64,000 bases of DNA from Cinclus cinclus. Taxonomy: Eukaryota > Chordata > Aves > Passeriformes > Cinclidae. Below the pieces are notes generated by a model that worked only from the letters and a program-made list of their open reading frames with translations, did no database searches and was not told the origin of the DNA. Positions 25,401 to 37,353 of the stretch are shown here, piece after piece. Position 1 is the stretch's first letter; every line of letters starts with the position of its first letter. The position numbers and the translations under genes were made by a program. The stretch is taken from contig NC_085049.1 in assembly GCF_963662255.1 (NCBI RefSeq), positions 49,918,837-49,982,836 of the forward strand, read 5' to 3'.

Positions 25401-26668
25401 TTAGGACATAGAAATCCTCTGCACCTACTATTCTAGAAACATTCAATTAAAAAAAATTATGATGATAATAATATGCTATGTTGGATTTTATTCCTCTCAT
25501 TAGTTTTTAAACATGCAGATTTCTTATAGGATGGTCTTATTTCCCCTTAGTTCTGCTTGTAAGCAATGAGCCCAGTGGGTCAAATCAGGCTTGCAAAGAA
25601 ACTGGGAAATCAGACATTTTCAGCTAAACAGTGTAGTGGTATTTAAAAGCACAACTGAGAGGGGAGAACAAACACTTCATCAAAATTTCACTGATGTGTC
25701 TGTGGGTAAGATTTTGCAGAAAGGGGAGTGTGGCTAAACAGTATTTGTTTACTGTGTGTTTCTCAACCATATGCATTACTCAAAGGAAAATACACATAAA
25801 CTGCAAAATGTGCAAAATTAATGCCTGCACTGCAAGTGCACCATTGTAAATTGGATTGACTATAAAATAAACAATGATGACAGCTATTTTTACTAAGTAT
25901 GATTTATGCCACTGTTCATCATAAGGCATTACACAAAAATGCACAATTAGAGATCCAGCAGCAGCTCTACTCATTTCAGCTGCCAAACGTTGTGTTATGC
26001 TATCATTTTAATTTAATAATTCTGAAGCAAGAGAGGAAGATGCTCAACTTGGTTTTTATCAATGTCAAAATCTAAGGCTAAGAAGAAAGCCTTTTTCCCA
26101 AATCAGTCTCTACATTTTGTTGTCTTTCAGCATTAAGCAGCAAATACTTGGCATGAATTCTATATACTTATTTCCTTCTGAAGGAGTGCTAAGTAAATAG
26201 CTTCTCTCTATAAGAGCATGGACACAAATTTGAAGAATATCTATAGGCAGCACAGATAAAAATTACTTTTTCTAGTTTCCAGGTCTCTGTTCTCCCGTTA
26301 GGATCTCTTTTTGCAGGAATGTTTGCATATGCAGCCTTCCACATACGCATGTTACTACACCTTGATCTTCTGTATGCAATGTAAAAAGGATCACTAAGAA
26401 GTATACAGTACTCATAATTGTAGCATTATGCAAAAATTCCAAGCAAAGTTTGTTATAAGCTATAGATCTAACTCCATAACCTATCAAAGAGCAAGGACCT
26501 ACCCATTTGCTTTTGTTTCCCATTAACAAGCTCATTTTTTCATATTGGTTTCAGTAGGCAGATAATACTCCAAATGGACACCCCATAAAATATTCACATT
26601 CATAAAATCTAAAGCCTGATTATTTATTATATGGATTGTTAGATTTAATGACAACTAACATTTTATAC
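16457..26668 (-). other. PPFIA2 intron, about 10.2 kb
   Basis: Intron between the IVALREQ and RLSNGS exons. It is mostly AT-rich unique-looking sequence. A locally GC-richer stretch at about 19800-20000 and one at about 22580-22760 are unassigned. A G-run of nine interrupts 20398-20406. No CR1, LTR or long tandem repeat was recognised in this 10-kb stretch. Confidence 0.8.
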
Positions 26669-26785
26669 CTTTTCATGAACCTTTTGCCCTGGCTCCATTC
26701 CTTCAATATGCTCTGATTCAGCAGACCCTTCCCCAGCTGCCATTTTCCTTTGAATGTGTGCATTTTGTTCACGCAAAGCTACAAT
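26669..26785 (-). CDS. PPFIA2: PPFIA2 exon: coiled coil to acidic linker
   Basis: This 117-nt exon (39 codons, phase 0 to 0) starts IVALREQNAHIQRKM and ends EGMEPGQKVHEK, about residues 216 to 254. The first half continues the coiled coil; the second half is an acidic, Gly/Ser-containing linker. Relative to the mammalian protein as I recall it, the segment after QRKM is substituted (AAGEGSAES here), which is the most variable stretch among the placed exons. The acceptor is TTTTGCAG|ATT and the donor AAG|GTATAA, which is a weak +4 to +6 context. Confidence 0.95.
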
Positions 26786-27860
26786 CTGCAAAAGAAAGAA
26801 AATAAGTGGTAAATATATACAATAAACCAGAAAAATACTGAGCAGGCAATTTTTAAAATCTATTAACAAATCAATCCTATGTTGGCCATTTGTAATATTT
26901 TCAAAATTAGGTCATTATATGCAGAGGTTTAAAACCCAAACATACTAATGGTATCTTAAGGCCATTAATGATATAAAGGAACAAATGACATGGTAGTCAA
27001 CACGACCTTGTCTTCTATCCTGATTTTGTGGTAGGACATTTTTTTTAGCTTGAAACATGAACCAGCAGTTAGCCATTGGTTTTTTTTAGTACTCTGAGAA
27101 CAAGACTTACTCTTTTATAATGGAATTCAATGAATGCCAGATTTGTGCTATAGGAAAACAGTACCAAGAGGCTATGAATCAAACCCAAGTGATGTAAAAC
27201 AGAATGCTAGTTTTCTGTCAGCCTTCCATCTGTTAACAGCAACATACATTAGATTTTACATCTGTTTTGTTAAGAAACGCACGTACATTAACACCCTCTA
27301 CTATTCATTGACTGCTTTAACACATACACAAGTAGGTTTTATTGTATTTAAAATATTGCTTATTTATTGGTAATGCTACTAAAATTCCCATGCAGCTACT
27401 GGAAAATAAGGTGCTTTCTCTCTGGCTTTGTGGCTTGCTCTCAGGCAATAAACAGCCTAGAAAGATTTAGGTCCTAATTTTATTCTTTTTTTTACCTTGT
27501 GTGCTATGATAAACTGAAAGATCTAGCTTATTTATTTTGTTAAATTGTACAGTTAGATATAGCTGTATTTTTCTGCTTTTATGAGGACATACACTAAATT
27601 ATCTACCTGAAGAATAACATTATATATTTATAAACACAGTAGAATAACAGTAGGATGCATAGATGCCATTTTTGGAAAGCTGGTGTAAGTTTTAAGGCTT
27701 CTGTCACCATATTTTGTCTGCATAGGTCCTCAGTCAGAAACACCCTGAAAGACTGTCCTGTCCTAGAACACAAAAGCGTGGGGTAGGAAGGAGAATTTTA
27801 GGTAGTACTACCCGATAAGAGTGTGCAGCAGCCAAGATTTTGTGGAACAATTATTAAACC

Positions 27861-27884
27861 AAATGAAATGAAATGAAATGAAAT
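27861..27884. repeat. AAATG pentanucleotide repeat
   Basis: Almost five perfect tandem copies of AAATG in the 17.8-kb intron. Confidence 0.95.
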
Positions 27885-30800
27885 TCTAATTGACATTAAG
27901 ATAAACTTTGATGTGAATAATTTAATTTTAATTTGAAACTTTTCAAATGTGTTTAAGTTATATTTAAGTGCTTATTTTAATGACCATTTGAATCAGTCTG
28001 ACCAACATTTGAGATGTAAGAGCACCACTTTAAAAAATTCTTCCTCTAAATAAATGTTGAAAATTGCTGTAATATGAAATTGTGTGAGCAGACTGATTCA
28101 CTGCTCACTAAAATTTCCAAGCTACAGCCCCTCTAGAAGCCATGTACTCACAATGATTTCAGTGCCAAGACCAAGACTTGAAGGAAACATTTCATCCAAG
28201 CAATTATAGGAAACTACAAAAGTGGGAATTAAAACTGTCTGAGACAATTTGTGTCTCTGGGTATTGTACAGATACACTGAACTTTAAAACATTTTGCTTA
28301 AATAAAAGGATTATATCTGTCTCAAGTAACAGAAAAAATACTGCTAGAATCTCATTAGCATAGTCTTGCTTTTTACTCAATCAGTAATTTAATATTTGTA
28401 CTAGCTTTGTGATTAGCTTTTGTTGATAATATTTGTGAATAGCTTCACTTACTTCTTTTTCTTTATGGTTCAAATAGTTCTCAAATCAAAACCACTGAAA
28501 TTATGGCTTCCACCAAACAAAATTAGCCATCAATTAGTGCTAAAAGATACTTTCAGGTAAACTGAGATACTTCAACGCACATATTATAAAATTCTGGTGC
28601 ATGTAGAGCAACTACACATAGCATAAAAAAATATGACATCATAGGATAGGATTGACAGGCAACAATATATCTGGATTTTTCATATGATAATATTTTGTTG
28701 ATCCATCAAAAAGCAGACATCACTATGCCTTCATTTTGAATTATTACCTGTATCTACACAAATCCCTAACAGCCCTTTAGCTGAATAAATACTCTTTAAA
28801 CACTAGTGCAAAATGTTATCATTTAATTACGTATTCAAAGGAGTTAAATTTTTTGTAGCCTCTACGGGCATTTAGGTACCAGCACATTCCAAGTAAATAA
28901 ATAAGAAGAATATTAATTATCCCTTTTAGATGACAGGCAAATAAATTAGTGCAATATTGAGTATCATTATTTGGAGGAATTTTCTTGATTTTTTTAATGT
29001 TTGGGAACAATCACTTTGCCAAAAATCCATCATTGTTAAACATTATGGTTTCAATAATTCTATTACTGTAATGAATGCAGAGGAAATATATACAGGAACA
29101 ACAAAGAGTTTGCAGTCTGGCATGTTGCAGAAGTTTCAGTTTTTGGGTAGTCACCATATAACAGATCTAAACTGTGAAGAACCACACAGCTAAATTGTTT
29201 TTCTACTTGTTCTATTCTTGATTTAATGAATATATTAAGATAGAATTAATTCTCCTAAGGAAGCATGGCAATTCTTCAGTGTCTTACAAGTATTTTTGCT
29301 TTTTACTTCGTTGAAGCAAAAGTTTTTAATTCCTATCATACTCCTTTTTATTACTTACTTTTTTTCTGATTAATATTTCAATAATGTGCAATTATTTTTT
29401 TTTGCAAATGTGCTTATTTAATCACTGAACAATTTGTGTATCCTTTTAAACAGGTTGCAAAAACATGGAAAAAGGGTTGATGATCTGGCTGAAAAACCAG
29501 ATAACTAAATTTTTCCAGGGTAGACTCCAAAACCTCTTAAATTCTAATGATCATAATGACAGCAGACAGCAATAATAGCAGAGATCTAGGTAGGAAAATG
29601 ACTGCTCAATGCAGATAAAAGTTTTTAATATTATTTTTGAGAAATGCCTATCTGTTTTTATGCTTATGATATCCAGCTTAAAATATCTACAAAAAAAACG
29701 TCCATAGACAGCTTTCCAAGTGCCTTCATACTATCTAACTTCTAATGCTAAATTCCTAATGGTTTCCATGCTACATTCTTTGCTCTGGAAAGTAAAATGT
29801 AATATTCTTGAGGATGGCATCAAAGCTACTGAAAACAAATATAAATACCCCTTCCTCCCCCACCCCTAGACAGATTAATAGAAAATAAATGTGGATAAGT
29901 ATATTCTATTTAGGATTATTGTACCCAAAACTGGACAATCAACCTGAAGACTGAAGTCCAAACTGTACCTTTTAATATATGATCAAATACATCACATTTT
30001 TGTTCTCATCAGCTTCTGCTTGTGGACTCAAAGGATTATATTCCATTTCTAAAATCACAGACATTTTTTCCTATTTGGTACACTTGATCTGGACCACAGT
30101 AACACCCTTCAACATGACTCTAAATGAGTAAAATTTCAAGTCTCTCCATAAGTGAGTCTAAATTTGTCTCTCTGCTTTCTTTGCCAAGCTAATTCAGCAG
30201 AACTGAAAAGTTCTTTTTTTTCCCTTTTGATTGAGAAAAATGAAGCAACCCTTGTCAATTTAAGAACAAATGTAGAGTATTACTTTTCTAGTTGGACCTT
30301 TCTAAATTCTGTAGCTTAAGTCCATGAAAATACCCCTCATCTGAAAAAAATTCATTCTGCTTGTTCTCATAGGCATATTGATCTTCAGCATGGTGGTTTT
30401 CACTTCACTTTTGCATGGTGGTTTTATGACTCACAAGGCACATCAAAACTTTAAAGAATTTCCATTGATTTTGATTCTATCTTGGAGATGACAAAGATTC
30501 CTCAAAACAAGTGGCACAGTTTCAAACTGTCATATACTCTGTCATAATTCTGAACATAACCTTACACAACTTCTGCCTTTCTGTCTCAACTAATAAATAA
30601 TTTAAAAGTTCCTAAAGCCCAGCTTTTTGAACTTAAAATTTTGGTAAATACCTCCATTATACTACCCACATAAATTCCCTCTAAATTAGCAGAATATGTG
30701 TCCATTATCTACAGACTTTGTTGTTTTTGTTTTTTTGTTTTGTTTTAAATGAAATTAGGATTCAGCAGTTTGAACTCAAAATTTGAACTGATCACAATTT

Positions 30801-33800
30801 CCATAAACGGCCAAATCTACATATCATGCCTATATACTTAATAGCTTGAATCCAGGTGTTAAGGGAATATTGATTTCAAATATTAAAATACAGCATATAA
30901 CAGAAGATGAATACATAAGCCAGTACTAATCTGCAGAGAAGTACCTGATAGGTACATACTGATCAGCCATGGTGGTGAAAGGGACAATGCAATAAGAAAA
31001 TTTCATAATGAATAAAGATAACATGAGATTATCAATCAGTGAGCCACAGCATAAATTCCTTCTATCTAACAAGGGAAACAATCTGATTACTAACCTTAGT
31101 AGCTAACACTAAGATATAAAAATAAAATAAAAAAATTATTCACAAGGTAGTTGAAAAACTAGAATATTGTGAAAGACAACAAAAAGGAAAGGAGAAATCA
31201 GGATGCAAAAAACAGCAAGATTTGAACTGGGTTTATTAGATAAAATGAAAATATTTTATCTTTCAACACACAAGCTATACATGAAGATGTAGTGGATAGG
31301 AGATAAAAAGGAATCTCCATAAAGATTACTTTAGTTTTGGAGCGCTTTAGTTTTTCCATTCAGCAATGCAGGGTTTGAGCTTTACAACCAGGTATGTTTA
31401 ACAGGGCAAATACAGAATTTGGGCTCTATTTTCATGATAGCTAGGGGTTAATATGCCTAGGGAACATACAGCATTTTAATCATCATTAGCCCATACTTCA
31501 AAGGAACAAAATAAAAAGGTCTTTTCAGGCTGAAAAAAGTTTGAGAGGCAGGGAATATAATCATCAGCCCAAACAGTGTACATTGGGCCCACTTTGGGGG
31601 AAGAAAAAACCATTTTTTAATTTTTTTTATACTTAGCACTTTGTCTTCTTTCCCATTAAATGATGTAAACCAAAAAGAATCAAGTAGGGTTTATTTAGCA
31701 CAAATTTCAGTTTCAAACCAAAGACTGACAGCCTCTCAGCTAGGTTTATTTTCTATTTGCCTGGAATTACAGTGTATTTTATTGCTGTTTAGGAGAGAGC
31801 TTTCTAGAGACTTTACACAGTCAAGTCCTTTAAAATCTGTCCTGACATATCAAGAAAAATACTACTTTATTAAAAAAAACCTGTGGGAGTTATAAGTAAT
31901 ACATATTTTCAACATATTTACATAATGAGTTTTCCCTTTTTGAGATTATTAACCTTTTATTAATATCGCTCTTAAGCTTTCATTGTTATGGAGAAATAGT
32001 AATTAGGGAGAAATCATCCTCATGAGGGAGCCTTGGTGATTCAGACAGTAGTAGAAAGTCAGACAGCAATGGAAACAAATCTTGCATGCCTGTGGGTAGG
32101 TAGCACACTGAGCTCTAGCCCTCTGTTACACATCTTTTACAGTTAAAGTCTTCACCTCCTATGCTTCAAACTCTGTCAAAGAAAGGTAAAGCCTCTTGCT
32201 ACTGCAGCTTCTGGCATGTCTTGATTGTTCTATCCTTGCCATCTTGATACTGGCACTGCTCTCTGCAATCCTGCTTGTACGGTGGTTAGCGCTTTCAGAC
32301 TCTGCCTTCACGTCACTGAAGTGCACATAATGAATGACAAATGCAAAAGTGACCAGAAATGCTCTGAATCTGCGGCACATTGCTAATTTTAAATGGAAAA
32401 CATGAAAATATAACTCATTGGTCCTTTACTGTTGATGGTCTGTGCTTGTGATAACCATTGACAAGGTGCTAGCTATCAGTGTTTTATGGACACGTCTGTG
32501 GAGGTCGCTTGAGTGGGTGACAAGGACACTGTGGTCCAGGGGCACTGCACAGCTGTGGCACTCAGCTGGCTGCAGCAGGGGACTGACCGACCCCAGGACC
32601 TCCTGCTGCCCATCTGCACCATCACTGAGCCCTGGCTGTGCCTGAACTCAGAGTGTCTGGGCCAGCAGGCATTTTTGTACTTTAAAAGTAGTAATACACT
32701 GATATTTCAGCCTGGTTGGCAGTAGAGTTTATTAGTCTCCCTTGCTTCTTTATGAATTCTGCACCAAATACCTGTCTTGTGCTATTACAAATACTCTAGA
32801 GCATGCACCATTTATTTCTGTAGCAGCCCTTTGAAAACAGAACAGGAGCAATTTAAAGAAATGCTGCAGGTGCTATTGTGAAGAAAAGTATCAGTCATGA
32901 TTTTTCACAGACTACCAGGTGCACTTCAGGTATATTTTCTGCAGAAACCCTTACTGAAGTAAACAAAAATGTACTACTTTTAAGTTGTCACAAAATTTGT
33001 ACGAAATACAACACAGTGAAAGAAGCATCTTTTACAGAGACTAGCACAATAGGAAAATGGTAATAAATATCAATTACATGGTTGAATTAATTGTTGTGTA
33101 TTTGACAGCTGATGACTAATTTCTCTTGCTTTTCTTTTCATCTTTTTTTTTGTTACCAAACTCAACAAAATAGTAACAGAACTATTATTCTTTCATTATT
33201 ACTCTTACAAAGACTAGTATTCAAAATCTCTGGAGTTCATTGGTAGGGTCTCATTTCCAGCTTGTCAGAGCTGAATACGGATTTGGCAGGGCATTATAAT
33301 ATTAATTATTTTCGAAAATATACAAGTTACTGAAACATGTATACATAGTGTGCATGTCTATATTTATGATAATATATACACAGATATTCGTACCTCTAGG
33401 GCTTTATGTAATTTGTCCTAGGAGATGAAGAATTTAATTGAAAAGTGTCCCTGTTTAAGATATATAATTCAATAAAAATACTGCTCAGTTTGAAAAAGAA
33501 GTTTGTTTAGTTATTTGTACTGCAAATCTGTTTTCCCTTTTGGTTACACCAATATATGTCCCTAAGAGTAAAAACGCTTTGCCCCAAATGAAATTTTGTA
33601 TTCTTTGTCTGCATAATGTCACCTAGAGATCTGAGATTGTTTAGATTTATTTTGACTGGACATGTCTGTTATGAAAACCACAGTTCTGCATATATATTCA
33701 GTTTTATCACATGTTCCTATACAGTGTATCTGTATTAAAATCACCATCTCTGCTATTGATTGTAGAAAACATGAAAATATACAACAGATACATAGGATAT

Positions 33801-36725
33801 GAGAAATATCCAGAAAGGAAATGAACCTCATCCTAGAACTACAATTGATGTACCACTACCATGATGTGCATTTGCAAACTGAAGAAATCCCAACCTAAGT
33901 TTCATTCCCACTCTGTTGAAATTGAATCTCAGTGCAGTAAGTAACAGTCTGTATTTCAAGTATTTAACCAAATGTACCCATTTAATTCTAGTCAAGTTCT
34001 GAATACTTTTTAATAATAATCTTACTGGTAGTAATTTTTTCCCCAGGTTTCTTCAGTGAAGATCGAGGATATGGGCTTCACTGATGTAAATTTTATCTGT
34101 TTTTTAATAAGAAAGGACATTCCTAGTATAGAGATCTTCTAAAATAATGTTTTTATCCTAGTATTATTGCAGAATGGAATCTAATATGACAGCCTTTTCT
34201 AATGTAGTGGAATGATACATATTCTTCTTTTTTTCCCTTCTTTTTGTAAACAACCACGTATTCTAAGAGATTAAAGGTTTCCAAACCACACTCTTCAGCT
34301 GCCAAATTAAGCAAGCAAGTTAATTTTCTATAGATTGAACCAAGCCAAATCCTCTACAGCTCCTCTTGTTTCACCTATACACTGATGGTCTCCATTACTA
34401 TTAATGAAGATTATTTGCTATTTATTAATGTTGCCATTTCCTAATCAAACAATTTTTTTAAAAAATTTTGAATTCCAAATAAAATTATTTCTATGTTTAT
34501 TTCTATTACAGGAATATTATGGCTCGTTGTTTGGAATTCTTGCTAGTTAATCGAATTATGAATTTGAATTTGCAGAATACTCTTAGAGCTGCATGTGCAC
34601 TGTGGGGTTGAGGTGATCCAATAAGAAAACACAGATGATACATTTTCTGGTTCATTTGTTAATAGGAATATTGATTAATAAATATGAACCTAGTGAAGCT
34701 TAAAGTTGATTTTATTTATTGACCCATGCCATCAATTTAAATATTTCATACAAATTCATCATGTAAGGTCTATCCATACCTTTAAAATTCGTATGGAGAG
34801 TAATAAGCATACATATAAAAAGATAATATGATATCGTTATACTATTTAAAATTGGTTTGAGAGTTAGTAGATGAGTTTAACAAATCATCTAATATCTAAC
34901 AAATTTACAGAAAATTGAATAATCATTCCAAAGAAACACATTGAGCAAATGTTAAAAGAATACATTATTCCAGCAGATTAAAAACAGAGGATATTTGGTA
35001 TGTGTTTTGTGTTTTCACCAAGATGGATCTGCAAAAAGATAATTAACAGTAAATAATCATTTTGTCTTGCAGTCATATATTGCAAGTCTAATTCTTGCAA
35101 TGAAACTATCTTCATCTCCTTGAACATCTCATTTGACAAATGTCAATTGACAAATGTTAAATGACCCCAACGCTGACACAGACAGAAAGATAAGCAGCTG
35201 TGTTCTGAAACCTGAATTCACACCTCCAGTGCAGGATAAAGTGGCATCCATTTCAAAGTATATGATTCCCAAAATAACAGATCAAAGAGAAATTATATAT
35301 TCTTTCTGATGTCTCATGAAAGGTATTTTGTGAATATTGTGAACAAATTAAACATTAGACATTAAAATTTTCAAGGACATACTTTTTACATGCTATAGTG
35401 ACCTCTACAATGAATGTCAGCTAAGCACACCTTTACCTATGCACTATGTTCTTTACTCCAGTAATTTGCTATTTTTAAAGTAAGGCATTTGCTAATGAGA
35501 CCTTATGAAATTAGGTCTGGTGAGAGTTACATTCCATTGATTTGTTAAACTCCCTAAACAGATTGCCAAACAGATGACATTGAATCCAAACTGAAATTAT
35601 CCTGGTGTCTTATCTCATGCCATGAACAATCCTAAACTAACTATATACAAGTAACCTTCCAATTTCATTATCTCCTGGAGTTTGCAGATGTATTGGCAAA
35701 CGATTGTGAAATATGCTCAACCACCTCTGGCTTGCATGATCCCTGTGCTCTCTCAGATTGTATTTCTTTGGCTGCCATGACATCTCCTCTTTCTCCCTCT
35801 TTTCTGCTTTGTGTGAGGAATGTGTGGTAAATTAGAAATCTGCAAAATCTGTGCTGGAAACACAGAGCTTTCCAATTTTGTAATTCCCTGGAATAAAGTA
35901 GAGGAGATCCATTTACCAATCCCTGAGGCATCTTCTTCAGCTTCACAGAGCTCTGTCATATATTGATATATTTTTTTTTCTGTTGTGGAGAAATGTTAGG
36001 CATGCTCTGTGATCCGTCTTTACTGATTAATATAAAACACTGTACAGACCCCTAAAATAACTTAAACAACCTCATAAGATCCAGAGAACTGTCCATACAT
36101 GCTGATTTATTGCAGAGTGGTTGTGTTATTTGATGATGAATACTGTGTCCTACAGTTATTTACCTGCAGGACCTCACAGAGAGCACTGTCCCTTTCTGCC
36201 TGCAGCCCCAGCCTCTCTTCCTTTAGGAAACCAGGCATGAGGGGATATGTGCCCAGTATTTAACTCCCAAGCATGGAGTTGCAACACAGTGAGTGTGATA
36301 GGATTCATACAGCATACCAGGATTTGTGCAGAGTCCCAGAACAGCAATCATGCGACAGAATGTGCACCTGAATAGATGCCAGTAGAGCCATCAGCTGTCA
36401 AAGGTTCAGTTATGTGATTTTGTCAAGTCTATCTGTCAATACTTATGAACACATTAACCACTGGATTGCATCCTACTTATTCTGCTGTAGAAACAGCTAA
36501 CCAATCATCCCAGCTGAACGAATCTCTATGATTTTAGGAGCAAGAATATTCAAAGAGTATCAGATGCGGGCCTGAGTCATATAAGACAATTTACAGAGCT
36601 CCTGTGGTAGTAAAAAGAGTAACTGCTGCTCACCAAATCTACTGCACAGGTCACTGTGCTACCTGGGCTTTACAGTAATGCTGTCCAGTCAACAGCTTTA
36701 TGGGCAGTGGACACCATGAGACAAA

Positions 36726-36877
36726 TTTATATTACATTATATTATATTATATTATATTAATTATATTAATTATATTAATTATATTAATTATATTAATTAT
36801 ATTAATTATATTAATTATATTATATTATATTATATTATATTATATTATATTATATTATATTATATTTATTATATTAT
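36726..36877. repeat. Composite AT-only minisatellite, 5-bp and 9-bp units
   Basis: About 150 bp of A and T only, with an interior of about seven copies of the 9-bp unit TTATATTAA flanked on both sides by arrays of the 5-bp unit ATTAT. The 9-bp unit looks like the 5-bp unit plus a 4-bp variant. A spurious open frame of repeated Ile and Tyr crosses it. A single C interrupts the left end (ATTACATT). Confidence 0.95.
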
Positions 36878-37339
36878 GCTGTTACGTGCTATGGAGCAGG
36901 AACCATGTTTCAGGTGTTTTTCCCCACAAAATGGCATCCTGCTCCTTTACTGGAGCTCTGTTGGGAGCATTGTAATGCAGTAATAATCATAGTAAAAATG
37001 TGTAATAAAAGCACTTCAGTACGGAATTCAAGACAGAATATATTGCTACTAAATGAACGACTCTATCTTTATATTTCTGCAGCAATCTAAATTACAATTA
37101 AGATTTGGCCACAGTTTTTAATGCATAGAAAAATACAATCTCCACAAAGGCAAAAGTCTGAAGACTTAGGCTACAAGTATTTAAAAAAAAAAAAGATAAT
37201 ATAACATTTAAACAGATGAACAGTATGAGTATATGTAATATAATTTGTAGTTAGATTTCTTATTTTTACATTATGGTAGTAGCACTTAATTTGTTTTCAC
37301 AATGCACAATCTATAAATCAAATGCTTTTAAAACACAGA

Positions 37340-37353
37340 GACACACACACACA
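37340..37353. repeat. AC dinucleotide run
   Basis: Seven AC units in the 17.8-kb intron. Confidence 0.9.

Noticed and set aside
35668..35959. Overlapping 92- and 68-codon minus-strand open frames, with a KMPQG run that faintly recalls reverse transcriptase
   Set aside because: Only four residues resemble the motif, no neighbouring polymerase motifs follow, and the frames overlap out of register. Not called as a retroelement.
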